Part shown: piece by piece, positions 9,484-19,445 of the stretch | Layout: every line of letters starts with the position of its first letter | How positions within the stretch are numbered: position 1 is the first letter of the stretch | Source of the DNA: an uncultured Lachnospiraceae bacterium | GTDB lineage: Bacteria > Bacillota > Clostridia > Lachnospirales > Lachnospiraceae | Assembly (NCBI GenBank): GCA_947575805.1 | Contig: CANPOY010000001.1 | Span: 62,001 to 126,000, forward strand | Length of the DNA stretch: 64,000 nucleotides | Direction: 5' to 3' | Program-made: the position numbers and the translations under genes | Notes under the pieces: model-generated | Seen by the model: only the letters and a program-made list of their open reading frames with translations | The model's database searches: none | What the model was told of the DNA's origin: nothing

Positions 9484-11124
9484 TTAATTTCTGGAGAACT
9501 CCGCCAATACCAATCCCTTGTTCCTGTCCAGCGTCATTCCCACACTCCAGGCATTCACGAACAGCAGCAGCGGATTTCCCTTCATATCCTTTACCTTTTT
9601 CATGTCCGAGGTGCCCGTCAGCTTATCTACATCCACCTCATCCTTATTTTCGATCCAGCGGATATGCTCATAGGGCAGATTTTCCAGCCGGATACCCACA
9701 TTATATTCATTCTCCAGTCTGTACTTTAAGACATCAAACTGCAGCACACCCACCACGCCTACAATGATTTCTTCCAGACCTGTGTTGAATTCCTGAAAGA
9801 TCTGGATTGCGCCCTCCTGAGCAATCTGCTCTATGCCTTTCACAAACTGCTTTCTCTTCATGGTATCCAGCTGCCTTACCCTGGCGAAATGCTCCGGCGC
9901 AAAGGTCGGTATTCCCTCGTAGCGAAAACTCTCCTTCGGCATACACAGCGTGTCGCCGATGGAGAAAATGCCCGGGTCAAAGACACCTATGATGTCTCCC
10001 GCATAAGCTTCGCTCAGTATTTTTCTCTCATCCGCCATAATCTGCTGGGGCTGGGAAAGGCGCATGACCTTATTGCCCTGTACATGGCGGACCTCCATAC
10101 CTGCATCGAACCTGCCGGAACAAATGCGCATAAAAGCGATCCTGTCCCTGTGGGCCTTATTCATATTGGCCTGTATCTTAAAGACAAATGCGGAAAACTC
10201 GTTTTCTGCAGGTTCCACCGAACCGATGTCCGCTTTTCTGGGCAGCGGCGCGGTAGACATTTGTAAAAAGTGCTTCAGGAAAATTTCCACCCCGAAATTG
10301 GTCAGAGCGGAACCAAAACAGACCGGCGTCAGTTTTCCAGCCTGCACCTGATCCAGGTCAAAGGAAACTCCTGCACCGTCCAGAAGCTCGATCTCCTCCA
10401 GAAGCTTGTCCGCCGGCTCGTCTCCGATCAGTTCCCGCAGCCGCGCCTCCTCATGAACCGGTATTTCTGTGGCAATACCCTCCTTTGTCCCCTTTTCCGT
10501 GTCGGAATAAGAAATCACGCACTTCTTCTCTCTGTCGTAGACGCCTTTAAAGCCTTTACCTGAGCCAATGGGCCAGTTCACAGGACAGGTGGCGATTCCC
10601 AGCTCCTTCTCGATTTCATCCAGCAATTCAAACGTATCCCTGGCGTCCCTGTCCATCTTGTTAATAAAGGTAAAGATCGGAATTCCCCTCATTCCGCAGA
10701 CTTTGAACAGCTTTCTGGTCTGGGCCTCCACACCCTTGGAGGCGTCAATCACCATCACCGCGGAATCCGCCGCCATCAATGTACGGTAGGTGTCCTCGGA
10801 GAAATCCTGATGCCCTGGGGTATCCAGAATATTAATGCAATATCCGTCGTATTCAAACTGCAGCACGGAGGAGGTGACAGATATACCTCTCTCCTTCTCT
10901 ATCTCCATCCAGTCGGATACGGCATGCCTTGCCGTAGCCTTTCCCTTGACGCTTCCTGCCAGATTAATGGCTCCGCCGTAAAGCAGAAACTTCTCCGTCA
11001 GAGTTGTTTTCCCCGCGTCGGGATGGGAAATGATCGCAAAGGTCCTCCTGCGATTGATTTCTTCCACACGCATACCTTTACGAATATCACCCATTTCAAA
11101 ATAATCCATATTTTCCTGACTCAT
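9484..11124 (-). CDS. prfC: Peptide chain release factor 3
   Basis: RRTFAIISHPDAGKTTLTEKFLLYGGAI, DTPGHQDFSEDTYRTL; start at 11124 preceded by GGAGG. Confidence 0.94.
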   Translation of the reverse strand: MSQENMDYFEMGDIRKGMRVEEINRRRTFAIISHPDAGKTTLTEKFLLYGGAINLAGSVKGKATARHAVSDWMEIEKERGISVTSSVLQFEYDGYCINILDTPGHQDFSEDTYRTLMAADSAVMVIDASKGVEAQTRKLFKVCGMRGIPIFTFINKMDRDARDTFELLDEIEKELGIATCPVNWPIGSGKGFKGVYDREKKCVISYSDTEKGTKEGIATEIPVHEEARLRELIGDEPADKLLEEIELLDGAGVSFDLDQVQAGKLTPVCFGSALTNFGVEIFLKHFLQMSTAPLPRKADIGSVEPAENEFSAFVFKIQANMNKAHRDRIAFMRICSGRFDAGMEVRHVQGNKVMRLSQPQQIMADERKILSEAYAGDIIGVFDPGIFSIGDTLCMPKESFRYEGIPTFAPEHFARVRQLDTMKRKQFVKGIEQIAQEGAIQIFQEFNTGLEEIIVGVVGVLQFDVLKYRLENEYNVGIRLENLPYEHIRWIENKDEVDVDKLTGTSDMKKVKDMKGNPLLLFVNAWSVGMTLDRNKGLVLAEFSRN

Positions 11125-11174
11125 CTTCAGCCTCCTGTTTTCAGTATTCATGCCTGTGCCGTTCGCAGCAGCTC

Positions 11175-12368
11175 TCAGGTGGGACTGTCCGCCGGACAAT
11201 TGCCGGCGTCCATACCATTTCCTTCAAAGGCAGGCTCCATACCGAAATATTTCAACACGGTGGCCCCTATATCCGCGAAGCTTTCCCGTGTTCCGTAATT
11301 GACGGGGCGGACTCCCCGGCCGTACATAAGGAAGGGGGTATACTCCCTGGTGTGGTCCGTGGTAGCCGTGTATGCCGGGTCACAGCCATGATCCGCCGTG
11401 ATCATCAGTACATCCTCCGGCCTCATCTTTCCCATAAGCTCCGGCAGTCTCTCATCAAAGTATGCAAGCGCCCGCGCATAGCCGTCCACGTCTCTCCTGT
11501 GCCCGTAAAGCATATCATAATCCACCAGGTTGATAAAGCACAACCCCTCAAAATCCCGGTCAAGATATTCCAGTGTCCTCTCGATTCCTTCCTCATTGCC
11601 GCCGGTATAAACCGCTTCAGTGATCCCCCTGCCCGCAAAGATGTCCTGAATCTTGCCCACGGCGATCACATCCTTCCCTGCCCCGGAAAGCTGATCCAGC
11701 ATGGTAATACCGGGAGGCTCCATGGAGAAATCATGCCTGCGGGCTGTCCTGGTAAAAGGACCTCCTGCGGGGCCTGTAAAAGGTCTGGCAATCACCCTGC
11801 CCACACCGTGTTCTCCCGTGAGTATTTCCCGGGCTATACGGCAGTACTCATAAAGCTGTTCCGGCGGCACAATGTCCTCATGAGCCGCTATCTGAAATAC
11901 ACTGTCCGCGGAGGTATAAACAATCAGATCCCCCGTAGCCATATGGGTGTCTCCGTATTCCTGGATCACTGCCGTTCCGGAATAAGGCAAATTGCAGAGT
12001 ACGCCCCTGCCTGTACGTTTCGAAAAGGCATCCAGCACCTCCCGGGGAAACCCGTTCGGATAAGTGGGCAGCGGATTTGGCGAATATACACCGGCAATCT
12101 CCCAGTGTCCTATGGTGGTGTCCTTTCCCCTGGAACGCTCTTTCATACGGGCAACGGCCGCCTGCTGGCTGCCTTTCTTTAAGCTGCCGCCCTCTGTCAC
12201 CACACCGTCAATATCAAACAGTCCCAGATCCCTCATATTCGGCATGCGAAAACGGGGGCTGGCGGACACGCTCCTCAGGGTATTCACATTCACGTCCCCG
12301 TAAGAAGCCGCATCCTCCATCCCGCCGATTCCGAAACTGTCCAGTACGATCAAAAACACTCTCCGCAT
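11175..12368 (-). CDS. deoB: Phosphopentomutase
   Basis: MRRVFLIVLDSFGIGGMEDAASYGDVNVNTL; TADHGCDP...DHTREYTPFL. Confidence 0.94.
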   Translation of the reverse strand: MRRVFLIVLDSFGIGGMEDAASYGDVNVNTLRSVSASPRFRMPNMRDLGLFDIDGVVTEGGSLKKGSQQAAVARMKERSRGKDTTIGHWEIAGVYSPNPLPTYPNGFPREVLDAFSKRTGRGVLCNLPYSGTAVIQEYGDTHMATGDLIVYTSADSVFQIAAHEDIVPPEQLYEYCRIAREILTGEHGVGRVIARPFTGPAGGPFTRTARRHDFSMEPPGITMLDQLSGAGKDVIAVGKIQDIFAGRGITEAVYTGGNEEGIERTLEYLDRDFEGLCFINLVDYDMLYGHRRDVDGYARALAYFDERLPELMGKMRPEDVLMITADHGCDPAYTATTDHTREYTPFLMYGRGVRPVNYGTRESFADIGATVLKYFGMEPAFEGNGMDAGNCPADSPT

Positions 12369-12465
12369 AATCTTTGGTCCTCTCAACGATTGCATAAATT
12401 ATTTACCAGTATACCACACCTTTTATGTAATTTACACTATAATTTTACGTTGTTTAGCTGTCTGT

Positions 12466-13221
12466 CTACTGTACCACCGTACTGATAATAATATTTTCCG
12501 GGGCAATCTCCGTCTTGCGCTTTACGATGTCCTCGATCTGCGCCCGCATAATATCGTCCAGTGTCGCCGCATTCACCACCACATCCACGGCGTCCCCGTT
12601 AATGCTGACCACCACATCAGTGAAGCCCTTTGCCTCCAGCAATATCTCCGCCGCTGCCTCCTTCTCGGCCACAGCCGTCATCTGTACCATGCTGTCCACT
12701 GCCGCCTGCTTCTGTTCGTCGGAAATCCCCGCACTGTTGATGATCTCCAGCAGTGTCTCTTTATTTTTGGCCCTGGTCTGCTCCTTCAGGAGTTTCGCTT
12801 CGGAAAGAATGGTAACTCCTGCCGCAGACGACGTGAAGACTGCCTCCCCCGGTATCTCCCCATCCTCCGGTGTTTCGCTCTGCCCTTCCCCGGCAACGGT
12901 CTGTGACACCTGAAAATCCGCATCCAGATAATTATCCACCGGATCGTCCTCCATGTCGGAATCCAGGCTGTCAATTTCGGTCAGACCGGTCTGCAGCAGG
13001 TCTGCTTCCGAAAGATCCAGCAGATCCTCCGCCGTGTAATTTTCCGTGAGGATGTCCCCCGTCCCCGTAGGTGTCGTATCGCTTGTGTATACATTGCTGT
13101 CGTCCACCTTCAGATATTCATCTTCCAGACCGGTTCCCGCGAACTGCAGATACCCTGCGATCGCAATCATGATCGCAAGTGCGGTTATCATAAGCTGATT
13201 TTTTTTGATTAGGTTTTTCAC
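12466..13221 (-). CDS. spoIIIAH: Stage III sporulation protein AH
   Basis: N-terminal TM, C-terminal YscJ-like segment, position at the end of the spoIIIA operon. Confidence 0.88.
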   Translation of the reverse strand: MKNLIKKNQLMITALAIMIAIAGYLQFAGTGLEDEYLKVDDSNVYTSDTTPTGTGDILTENYTAEDLLDLSEADLLQTGLTEIDSLDSDMEDDPVDNYLDADFQVSQTVAGEGQSETPEDGEIPGEAVFTSSAAGVTILSEAKLLKEQTRAKNKETLLEIINSAGISDEQKQAAVDSMVQMTAVAEKEAAAEILLEAKGFTDVVVSINGDAVDVVVNAATLDDIMRAQIEDIVKRKTEIAPENIIISTVVQ

Positions 13222-13287
13222 GTTTTTCCCTTTCTCTTCGTTTTGCTAATTTATTGTATGAGCCCGAGAACCGATATATGAATCCTG

Positions 13288-13932
13288 TCACCTGGTTTTT
13301 GTCTCCATTTTTACCACCTTGACCTTGTGAGCATCCACATGGAACAATGCCTGCACAATTTCTGTCACAGTGCGGTTTACCGTGCCGCTCCCCGCCCCTT
13401 CCGCCACAACCAGCACTCCCTCGATTTCCGGGGCATAAGTCTTAATCACATACGGCGTGCTGCTGCTGCCATCCGACTTGCTGTACACCACACTTTCTCC
13501 AATCTCACTGGTATTCACCGTGCGGCTTCCTCCCTGAGAATCCGTCTCCTCAGTCATGGAGCTGTTTATCGGCTTCTCCTTCTCCACCACCAGCTCTTCG
13601 GAGGATTTCAGCGTGATCATTACTCTGACCTTACCCACCTCTGCCATCTCCGACAGCGCCGCAGTCAATCGCCTTTCCAGCTCCGCTGCGTAATCCGACT
13701 GCGCCGCACCCTGTATCGAAACAGACTCTTCTCCGCCTCCGGGCGCGGTTTCGCTCCCGCCCAGGACGCCTTTTTTCTCTGCCGCTTCCCTGCCCTTTCC
13801 GCCGCTGTCCTTTGTGGGCAGTGCAATAATAAACAACAGGATTCCCGCCAGTACCAGGATCAGCAGATTGTCCCTGCGAAAGAACTTTTTCACCCGCTCA
13901 TCCTCCAGCCACCTTTTCCAATCTTTTTTCAC
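13288..13932 (-). CDS. spoIIIAG: Stage III sporulation protein AG
   Basis: TM plus ELERRLTAALSEMAEVGKVRVMITLKSSEELVVEKE; operon position. Confidence 0.87.
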   Translation of the reverse strand: MKKDWKRWLEDERVKKFFRRDNLLILVLAGILLFIIALPTKDSGGKGREAAEKKGVLGGSETAPGGGEESVSIQGAAQSDYAAELERRLTAALSEMAEVGKVRVMITLKSSEELVVEKEKPINSSMTEETDSQGGSRTVNTSEIGESVVYSKSDGSSSTPYVIKTYAPEIEGVLVVAEGAGSGTVNRTVTEIVQALFHVDAHKVKVVKMETKTR

Positions 13933-13950
13933 AGACCTCCCATCACCTCC

Positions 13951-14361
13951 TTACCGCCGATGAATTTCAATGGGACCTACGATCACCACATCTTCCGGCG
14001 CAGCTTCCCCGTTCTCCGGTGTATCTTCCCCTTCCTCTGCCGTCTCTCCGTCCTGCTCTTCCATTCTCCTGCGGATCTCTTCCAGCGTCATCCGCTCCAG
14101 CATCTCATCTGTCTCTGCAGCTTGCCGCGCCGCCTCATCCATTTCCTGTTCCATCTGGTTTCGAAACGTCCCCAGCTTCTCCAGCGCCTGCTCCATGCCC
14201 CCTCCCAACAGGAAGCTTCCCACCGGCAGAAAAAGCTGGATCAGCACCATGACACTGACCAGAAGCTTCAGATATTTCTCATAGGTCTCCTTAGGCCTGA
14301 AATGTACAATAGTTTGCGCACAGATCATAAAAATACCGATCCCGCAGATTGTCTGCAGCAA
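13951..14361 (-). CDS. spoIIIAF: Stage III sporulation protein AF
   Basis: Two TM segments; ALVHFRPKETYEKYLKLLVSVMVLIQLFLPV-type sequence; operon position. Confidence 0.82.
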   Translation of the reverse strand: MLQTICGIGIFMICAQTIVHFRPKETYEKYLKLLVSVMVLIQLFLPVGSFLLGGGMEQALEKLGTFRNQMEQEMDEAARQAAETDEMLERMTLEEIRRRMEEQDGETAEEGEDTPENGEAAPEDVVIVGPIEIHRR

Positions 14362-14365
14362 AATA

Positions 14366-15418
14366 TCACCCCCTTCCGGACGCCGTAACTACCGCAATGG
14401 AAATCAAAAACAACAGCAGCGCCGTACCGGTGATTTTAAGGAGCAGCATCCCCCCGTCTCCGGCCCTGTTGACACACGCCGTAATCCGCTTGTCAGTGAC
14501 TATTCCCATAAACGCAGCGGAACACTTTAACACCCCGGCAATCAGGGCAATCTTTAAAAGGGGGGCGGCACAGAGCACCAGGATCAGGAGCAGAAGCACC
14601 ACACCGATACTGTTCTTCAGGACAATAGCAGAACCCAGTACCAGCTCCATCGCACTGTCTGCAATATCCCCCACCCCCGGAATCGCCGACAGGATCTTCT
14701 GCAGGGCAGACTTTTTCACGGTATCCACAACGGGAGTAATCAATGCCTGAAAAATGCTGATACCGGTGACAATTCCCATCGCCGCTTTTAAGATCCAGCC
14801 CACCGCCTTTTCCATCAGATCAATGAGCATGTTCAGCTTCTCCTCCACCCAGATACCGTTTACCATGGACAACATGACAAAGCTGTAGGCAAGCGGAACC
14901 GCCCCGCTGGAAAGCACGTATTCTATTCCATATATGACAACCAGCATCATCTGGCAGACCACTCCTGCCGTCATGGCGCCTGTGGATACCCCCACGGAAA
15001 TCAGATATGCAGGAACCAGCAGCCGGATGAAAAGCGTTATATCTCCCAATGTGTGCAGCGCCGTTTCCGCCGCCTCGGAAAAGCATTTCAAAAGAATTGC
15101 GGTAAACAGCAAATACATAAAGTAGAAACTCATATCCGCAACCTGGTGCACATCGAAGATCTCCACAAAATGCGTGACCAGCGAAGAGACGATGCCCAGC
15201 ATCAACAGCCAGACGAAAATATTTTTCATCCCTGCCAGCTGATTCGTAATGCCGGCTGCCCCTCCTGCAACCAGGCAGGACAATGCTCCGAATATATCGC
15301 CGGACATCACCTGCTCCAGCAGTTGTTTTGCCGATATATCCGTCTTTGGAAACAGCTGCTGTATGCCCGCCGCCAGCCTGTCCAGACCGTAATCCTGCCA
15401 AATCCCGTCCAAATCCAT
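14366..15418 (-). CDS. spoIIIAE: Stage III sporulation protein AE
   Basis: 350-aa multi-TM protein; operon position and size. Confidence 0.9.
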   Translation of the reverse strand: MDLDGIWQDYGLDRLAAGIQQLFPKTDISAKQLLEQVMSGDIFGALSCLVAGGAAGITNQLAGMKNIFVWLLMLGIVSSLVTHFVEIFDVHQVADMSFYFMYLLFTAILLKCFSEAAETALHTLGDITLFIRLLVPAYLISVGVSTGAMTAGVVCQMMLVVIYGIEYVLSSGAVPLAYSFVMLSMVNGIWVEEKLNMLIDLMEKAVGWILKAAMGIVTGISIFQALITPVVDTVKKSALQKILSAIPGVGDIADSAMELVLGSAIVLKNSIGVVLLLLILVLCAAPLLKIALIAGVLKCSAAFMGIVTDKRITACVNRAGDGGMLLLKITGTALLLFLISIAVVTASGRG

Positions 15419-15453
15419 ATGTCATCCAGCCTTTCCTGTGAGAATCACTGTAT

Positions 15454-15840
15454 TTACATAAAGCTTTGTATCTGTTCGATCACGGCAAAAAGGACGGGCA
15501 GACCGGCAAACATTACCGACAGTTTCCCCAGCACCTCGATCTGCCCTGCCACCGTCTGGTATCCCGCATCCTTACATACATCGGCACTGAATTCGCAGAT
15601 GTATGTAATTCCTATGACCTTCAGTAATACCGTAAGATATCCTTCCGCTCCGTTCAGGTAGATCCGCAGCTTTCCCAGCTGGCCCGCCACAGCCTCTACC
15701 TGTCTCAGTGCGTATCCGAAGACGAGAATACCTACAGCCAGTCCCACATATGTCCCATACTCCGGCTTCTGGCCCTTGAACTGAATTGCCAGCAGTACTC
15801 CCGTGATTCCCAGAAAAGCTACCTTTACCAGCTCCTGCAC
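15454..15840 (-). CDS. spoIIIAD: Stage III sporulation protein AD
   Basis: 128 aa, AC/AD-type membrane protein; operon position. Confidence 0.88.
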   Translation of the reverse strand: MQELVKVAFLGITGVLLAIQFKGQKPEYGTYVGLAVGILVFGYALRQVEAVAGQLGKLRIYLNGAEGYLTVLLKVIGITYICEFSADVCKDAGYQTVAGQIEVLGKLSVMFAGLPVLFAVIEQIQSFM

Positions 15841-15854
15841 AATGCTCCTCCCAT

Positions 15855-16049
15855 CTACAACGCGAACAGGGTCTGTATCGTCTGAAACAATTCGTATATG
15901 TATGGCACGATCCAGGTCAGCACCAGAATCAGGCCCGCAAGGCTGATCATAAACGCATGCTCTTCCCGTCCGCTGTGCTTTAGTACCTGGCTGAGTATCG
16001 TAACCAGAATACCGACTGCCGCTATCTTAAAAATCAGACTCACTCCCAT
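15855..16049 (-). CDS. spoIIIAC: Stage III sporulation protein AC
   Basis: 64 aa MGVSLIFKIAAVGILVTILSQVLKHSGREEHAFMISLAGLILVL. Confidence 0.92.
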   Translation of the reverse strand: MGVSLIFKIAAVGILVTILSQVLKHSGREEHAFMISLAGLILVLTWIVPYIYELFQTIQTLFAL

Positions 16050-16091
16050 AATTCCCCGTATCCTATCTTTTTACTGATTCGCGCGAGAGGG

Positions 16092-16610
16092 TCAGTACAA
16101 TACCAGAATAATCAATAACCCTCCCATGGCTCCAAGTCCTACCGCCATTCTGCACTTTTCCGCATTTTCCTGTTCCAGGGCTGCCGCCTTTATCTCCAAT
16201 TGCTCCCTGCTCTGCTCTATGAGATCCAGCTGCATCTGTCCGTCACCGAAAGTGCCGGCCGATACAAACCGCAGGTATTCTTCCCTGTCCTCCTCCTTCA
16301 GGGGCATTTCCCGCAGCGGCTCTTCCATACACTCCCGAAAGACCCGTGCAAAGCTCTCCCCCGTGTTTTCCTGCATTTTTATCTCAATCCTCCTCAATGC
16401 GTCGCTGAGAGGCCCGGACACTCTTCCGGCCACGTGTCCGCAGCACTCCGGCAGCGTCCTCCGCCCATAGCGGACCTCGCTTCCAAGGAGGCTCAATGTA
16501 CCGCACATTGTCCGCAGCGCCCTGACCCTGCCCGTAAACTGCCGCTTGTACCATAGTCCCAGGCCAAAGCAGCCGCTCAGGATCATACAGGCCCCTGCCA
16601 GCCTAAGCAT
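16092..16610 (-). CDS. spoIIIAB: Stage III sporulation protein AB
   Basis: 172 aa with N- and C-terminal TM; LRTMCGTLSLLGSEVRYGRRTLPECC. Confidence 0.88.
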   Translation of the reverse strand: MLRLAGACMILSGCFGLGLWYKRQFTGRVRALRTMCGTLSLLGSEVRYGRRTLPECCGHVAGRVSGPLSDALRRIEIKMQENTGESFARVFRECMEEPLREMPLKEEDREEYLRFVSAGTFGDGQMQLDLIEQSREQLEIKAAALEQENAEKCRMAVGLGAMGGLLIILVLY

Positions 16611-17541
16611 AATCCCCTCCTTCTTCCTCCATTCTCTTTACCACGCAGCTTCCCTGTTCCTTTCCGAGAATAATCACCATCCGGAAAAGCTGCTTCCACA
16701 CCCCTTCCGGCACATCAAACCTGGACATCACATCCTCGCGGCTCTCCCCGTGAGCCGTGGCCAGTATCCTGCACCCGCATACCGCAGCGCGGCGCAGAGC
16801 TTCCAGCTCCTCACCGTCACCCAGCTCGTCAATGGCGATAACTTCCGGTGACATGGAGCGCAGAAGCATCATCATTCCCAGACTTTTAGGACAGGCATCC
16901 AGCACGTCCGTCCTCATACCCACATCGTTCTGAGGCTTTCCGCAGAATGCACCTGCGATTTCCGAACGCTCGTCAACAACCCCCACTGTCATACCCTTCC
17001 CCCATTTGTTACCGTCCGAAACCTGTCTGATCAGATCCCTGAGAAGGGTGGTCTTTCCACATCCCGGAGGCGAGATGATCAGCGTGCTTTTCAGATTACC
17101 TTCTCCGTATATTCGTGGAAGCACCCTGTCAGCCGCACCCTTTATCTCATGGGAAACCCGAATATTGATAAAAGTTATGTTTTTGATCGTCCGCAGATTC
17201 TTTTCGTCTTCCGGCACCGCTTGTCCCGCAACTCCGATCCTGTGACCGCCCGCCACCGTAAGGAACCCCTGCCGCAGCTCATCCTCATAGGCATACAGGG
17301 AATAATGGCAGATATGCTCCAGCAGCTTGGAAAGCTCCTCCGCCGTAATGCTGCCAGCCTCCTGCATCCGCTCTGTAAAATGTCCTTCTCTGTCCAGGAA
17401 GACTTCCTTCCCGTCTATGTATATCACAATAGGGCGGTCTGCCCGCAGACGAATCTCACGGACAAACCTTTGGTGTGCAGCCGTATATTCCCAAAAGCTT
17501 CTTTTTTCTGCCGGAAAAAGACGTAAGATCGTGTTTTCCAT
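16603..17541 (-). CDS. spoIIIAA: Stage III sporulation protein AA (ATPase)
   Basis: Walker A IISPPGCGKTTLLRDLIR, Walker B VIAIDELG. Confidence 0.94.
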   Translation of the reverse strand: MENTILRLFPAEKRSFWEYTAAHQRFVREIRLRADRPIVIYIDGKEVFLDREGHFTERMQEAGSITAEELSKLLEHICHYSLYAYEDELRQGFLTVAGGHRIGVAGQAVPEDEKNLRTIKNITFINIRVSHEIKGAADRVLPRIYGEGNLKSTLIISPPGCGKTTLLRDLIRQVSDGNKWGKGMTVGVVDERSEIAGAFCGKPQNDVGMRTDVLDACPKSLGMMMLLRSMSPEVIAIDELGDGEELEALRRAAVCGCRILATAHGESREDVMSRFDVPEGVWKQLFRMVIILGKEQGSCVVKRMEEEGGDYA

Positions 17542-17580
17542 ATATGCCTGCCCTCCTGCACCTCTTTGTCCTCTTTTTCC

Positions 17581-17608
17581 AATATATGAAAATAAAACCC
17601 GGATATTC
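17581..17608 (-). promoter_or_regulatory. Candidate sigma-E type promoter for the spoIIIA operon
   Basis: Minus strand GAATATC-N13-CATATATT, about 40 bp upstream of spoIIIAA; resembles the KMATATT/CATACAMT consensus. Confidence 0.55.
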
Positions 17609-17676
17609 CTGTTTCCCCTTTAAGTTCTGGCAGTATTTTTGTATTCAGAAAAATACAAAATTTTAATGGAAAGGTA

Positions 17677-17705
17677 TAGACAAATGACTGACGAGGTGCT
17701 ATTAT
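17677..17705 (+). promoter_or_regulatory. SigA-like promoter for the glycyl-radical domain gene
   Basis: TAGACA-N17-TATTAT, 64 bp upstream of the ATG. Confidence 0.55.
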
Positions 17706-17768
17706 TTAATTACAACAAAACAGTAATCATTACTATTATTAAATCTTAACACAAATGGAGGTATTGAT

Positions 17769-18011
17769 ATGAGCTCAAGCACAGCACAGGTTGACAATCT
17801 TGTAAATCTTCTGGACGGATATGCCACAAAGGGCGGACATCATCTAAATGTAAACGTTTTAAACAGGGATACACTGCTGGATGCCCAGAAGCATCCTGAA
17901 AATTATCCCCAACTGACAATTCGGGTCAGCGGATACGCCGTGAATTTCATTAAACTGACTCCCGAACAGCAGGCCGACGTAATCAGCCGTACCTTCCACG
18001 AAGCCATTTAA
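17769..18011 (+). CDS. grcA: Stand-alone glycyl radical domain protein (YfiD/GrcA-like spare part for pyruvate formate-lyase)
   Basis: 80 aa [59 protein letters not shown] matches the PFL C-terminus with RVSGYAV; GGAGG RBS. Confidence 0.85.
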   Translation: MSSSTAQVDNLVNLLDGYATKGGHHLNVNVLNRDTLLDAQKHPENYPQLTIRVSGYAVNFIKLTPEQQADVISRTFHEAI

Positions 18012-18030
18012 ATACTTTGCCATTAAGCAG

Positions 18031-18058
18031 GGGACAGCTCATAAGAGGCTGTCCTTTT
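18031..18058 (+). terminator. Rho-independent terminator of the glycyl-radical gene
   Basis: GGACAGC...GCTGTCC followed by TTTT, 20 bp after the stop. Confidence 0.7.
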
Positions 18059-18180
18059 GCATGTATATACTACAACACACGTTAGCAATAGGCAGCCACA
18101 TTGCGGGTGACAATCATTCAGAAAACAGTTCGGATGCCCCACAGGCAAAATAGAAGAATCTGAAATCTTGAATAAGACAA

Positions 18181-18213
18181 AACAGCTTATGAGAGGGTAT
18201 CTCATAAGCTGTT
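18181..18213 (-). terminator. Hairpin terminator downstream of the 70-aa ORF
   Basis: AACAGCTTATGAGA-N5-TCTCATAAGCTGTT perfect 14-bp stem, T-rich on the minus-strand 3' side. Confidence 0.65.
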
Positions 18214-18258
18214 GGCTGAATTTAATAGATGACTATATGCACGGATAAGACACAGCTT

Positions 18259-18471
18259 CTATTTCCCGGCCAGAGGAAATTTCTTAGCCAGCTCCCTTGT
18301 GTAGCTGTTCTTAGGACCTTTTTGATACCCGGCGATCACAAGGTTAGATTCCGGATCATTCCTGTAAAACGGAGTCGGCTCTTTCACATTTTCTACATAC
18401 GGAGTTCCTACATGCGGAGGCTCTTTATGAAATTTGGCTACAAGATCAGAGTATTCCTTTACAAATATCAT
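18259..18471 (-). CDS. Small hypothetical protein (70 aa)
   Basis: MIFVKEYSDLVAKFHKEPPHVGTPYVENVKEPTPFYRNDPESNLVIAGYQKGPKNSYTRELAKKFPLAGK; GGAGG 9 nt upstream of ATG; followed by a terminator. Confidence 0.6.
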   Translation of the reverse strand: MIFVKEYSDLVAKFHKEPPHVGTPYVENVKEPTPFYRNDPESNLVIAGYQKGPKNSYTRELAKKFPLAGK

Positions 18472-18560
18472 AACGCATGACCTCCACACTTCAAGTATTC
18501 TTCATCAACTATTATTAATATAATCAATTGAATTTATAAGCAACTTTACTATACATTAAC

Positions 18561-18589
18561 TTGACAAATAATACAAGAAAATCTATAAT
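18561..18589 (+). promoter_or_regulatory. Perfect-consensus SigA promoter for the XRE regulator
   Basis: TTGACA-N17-TATAAT, 64 bp upstream of the ATG at 18653. Confidence 0.8.
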
Positions 18590-18652
18590 AATTAATATAT
18601 GAAATATATTACAACATGTAGCATACGCTTCAAGCAGGAAGGAGTGATTCAA

Positions 18653-19345
18653 ATGTCACTGGACGGTAATGTTCTGATTGAAAACATAAGAATGCTTTGC
18701 AAACAGCGAAAAGTGTCCATATCAAAGCTCGAATCAGATCTCTTTTTGTCCCCGGGGCTGATTTCCCGTTGGAACAAAAGTATTCCTGCCCTGGATAAGA
18801 TCATGACGATTGCCGAATATTTCGGCGTATCCATTGATGATCTTGTCGGCCGGCCCGAATGCAATTTAAATCACACCAATATAGAGTGCCTGCTTGTTCT
18901 CCTCTACAATCGCAGTATGGTAGCCGAAATAGACTGGGATATTCTGAATTTCCAGAATCCCCCGGAGGAACTGGCACAGATTGCGCCCACAGAGCTTTTT
19001 GAAACCAGCAGCTGTACCTGTTTTGCTGCCGGCTACAGGGAGGGCTTTTTCCTTCTGGCCGCTGCATACTCCGGCAATGGCGACCTGCTGCTCAAGCTGT
19101 TCACCCTACCTGATCCGCATTCCCGACCTGAATGCGTATGTGCGGACACGGATATGCTTCGACAGCTTTACAAATACCTTGACCGCCGTTTTTCCCGGAG
19201 AATCAACAGCCTTAAGTCGGACGGCTTCATTAACGCATTTATAACAGATACCGTTCTTAGCGGGAAAGAGTCCCTTTCCGAAGAAGACCGAAAGATTACG
19301 CCGCTAAGAGCTCCCGGCGACGCCAGCGATGCAAGCAATTTTTAA
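18653..19345 (+). CDS. XRE-family HTH transcriptional regulator
   Basis: LIENIRMLCKQRKVSISKLESDLFLSPGLISRWNKSIPALDKIMTIAEYFGVSIDDLVGR; GGAAGGAG RBS. Confidence 0.82.
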   Translation: MSLDGNVLIENIRMLCKQRKVSISKLESDLFLSPGLISRWNKSIPALDKIMTIAEYFGVSIDDLVGRPECNLNHTNIECLLVLLYNRSMVAEIDWDILNFQNPPEELAQIAPTELFETSSCTCFAAGYREGFFLLAAAYSGNGDLLLKLFTLPDPHSRPECVCADTDMLRQLYKYLDRRFSRRINSLKSDGFINAFITDTVLSGKESLSEEDRKITPLRAPGDASDASNF

Positions 19346-19445
19346 TTGTCTGCTATTAATATATGAATTTCTTTCCAGAATAATGCTCTTCCTCATTTCA
19401 CTTGAAGTATATTTCATGTGCAGGAATCGGAAGAGTATTATTTTT

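Noticed and set aside
12466-17541. SpoIIIA operon as an unusual secretion system
   Set aside because: Gene order AA-AH and sizes match the standard sporulation channel; ordinary.
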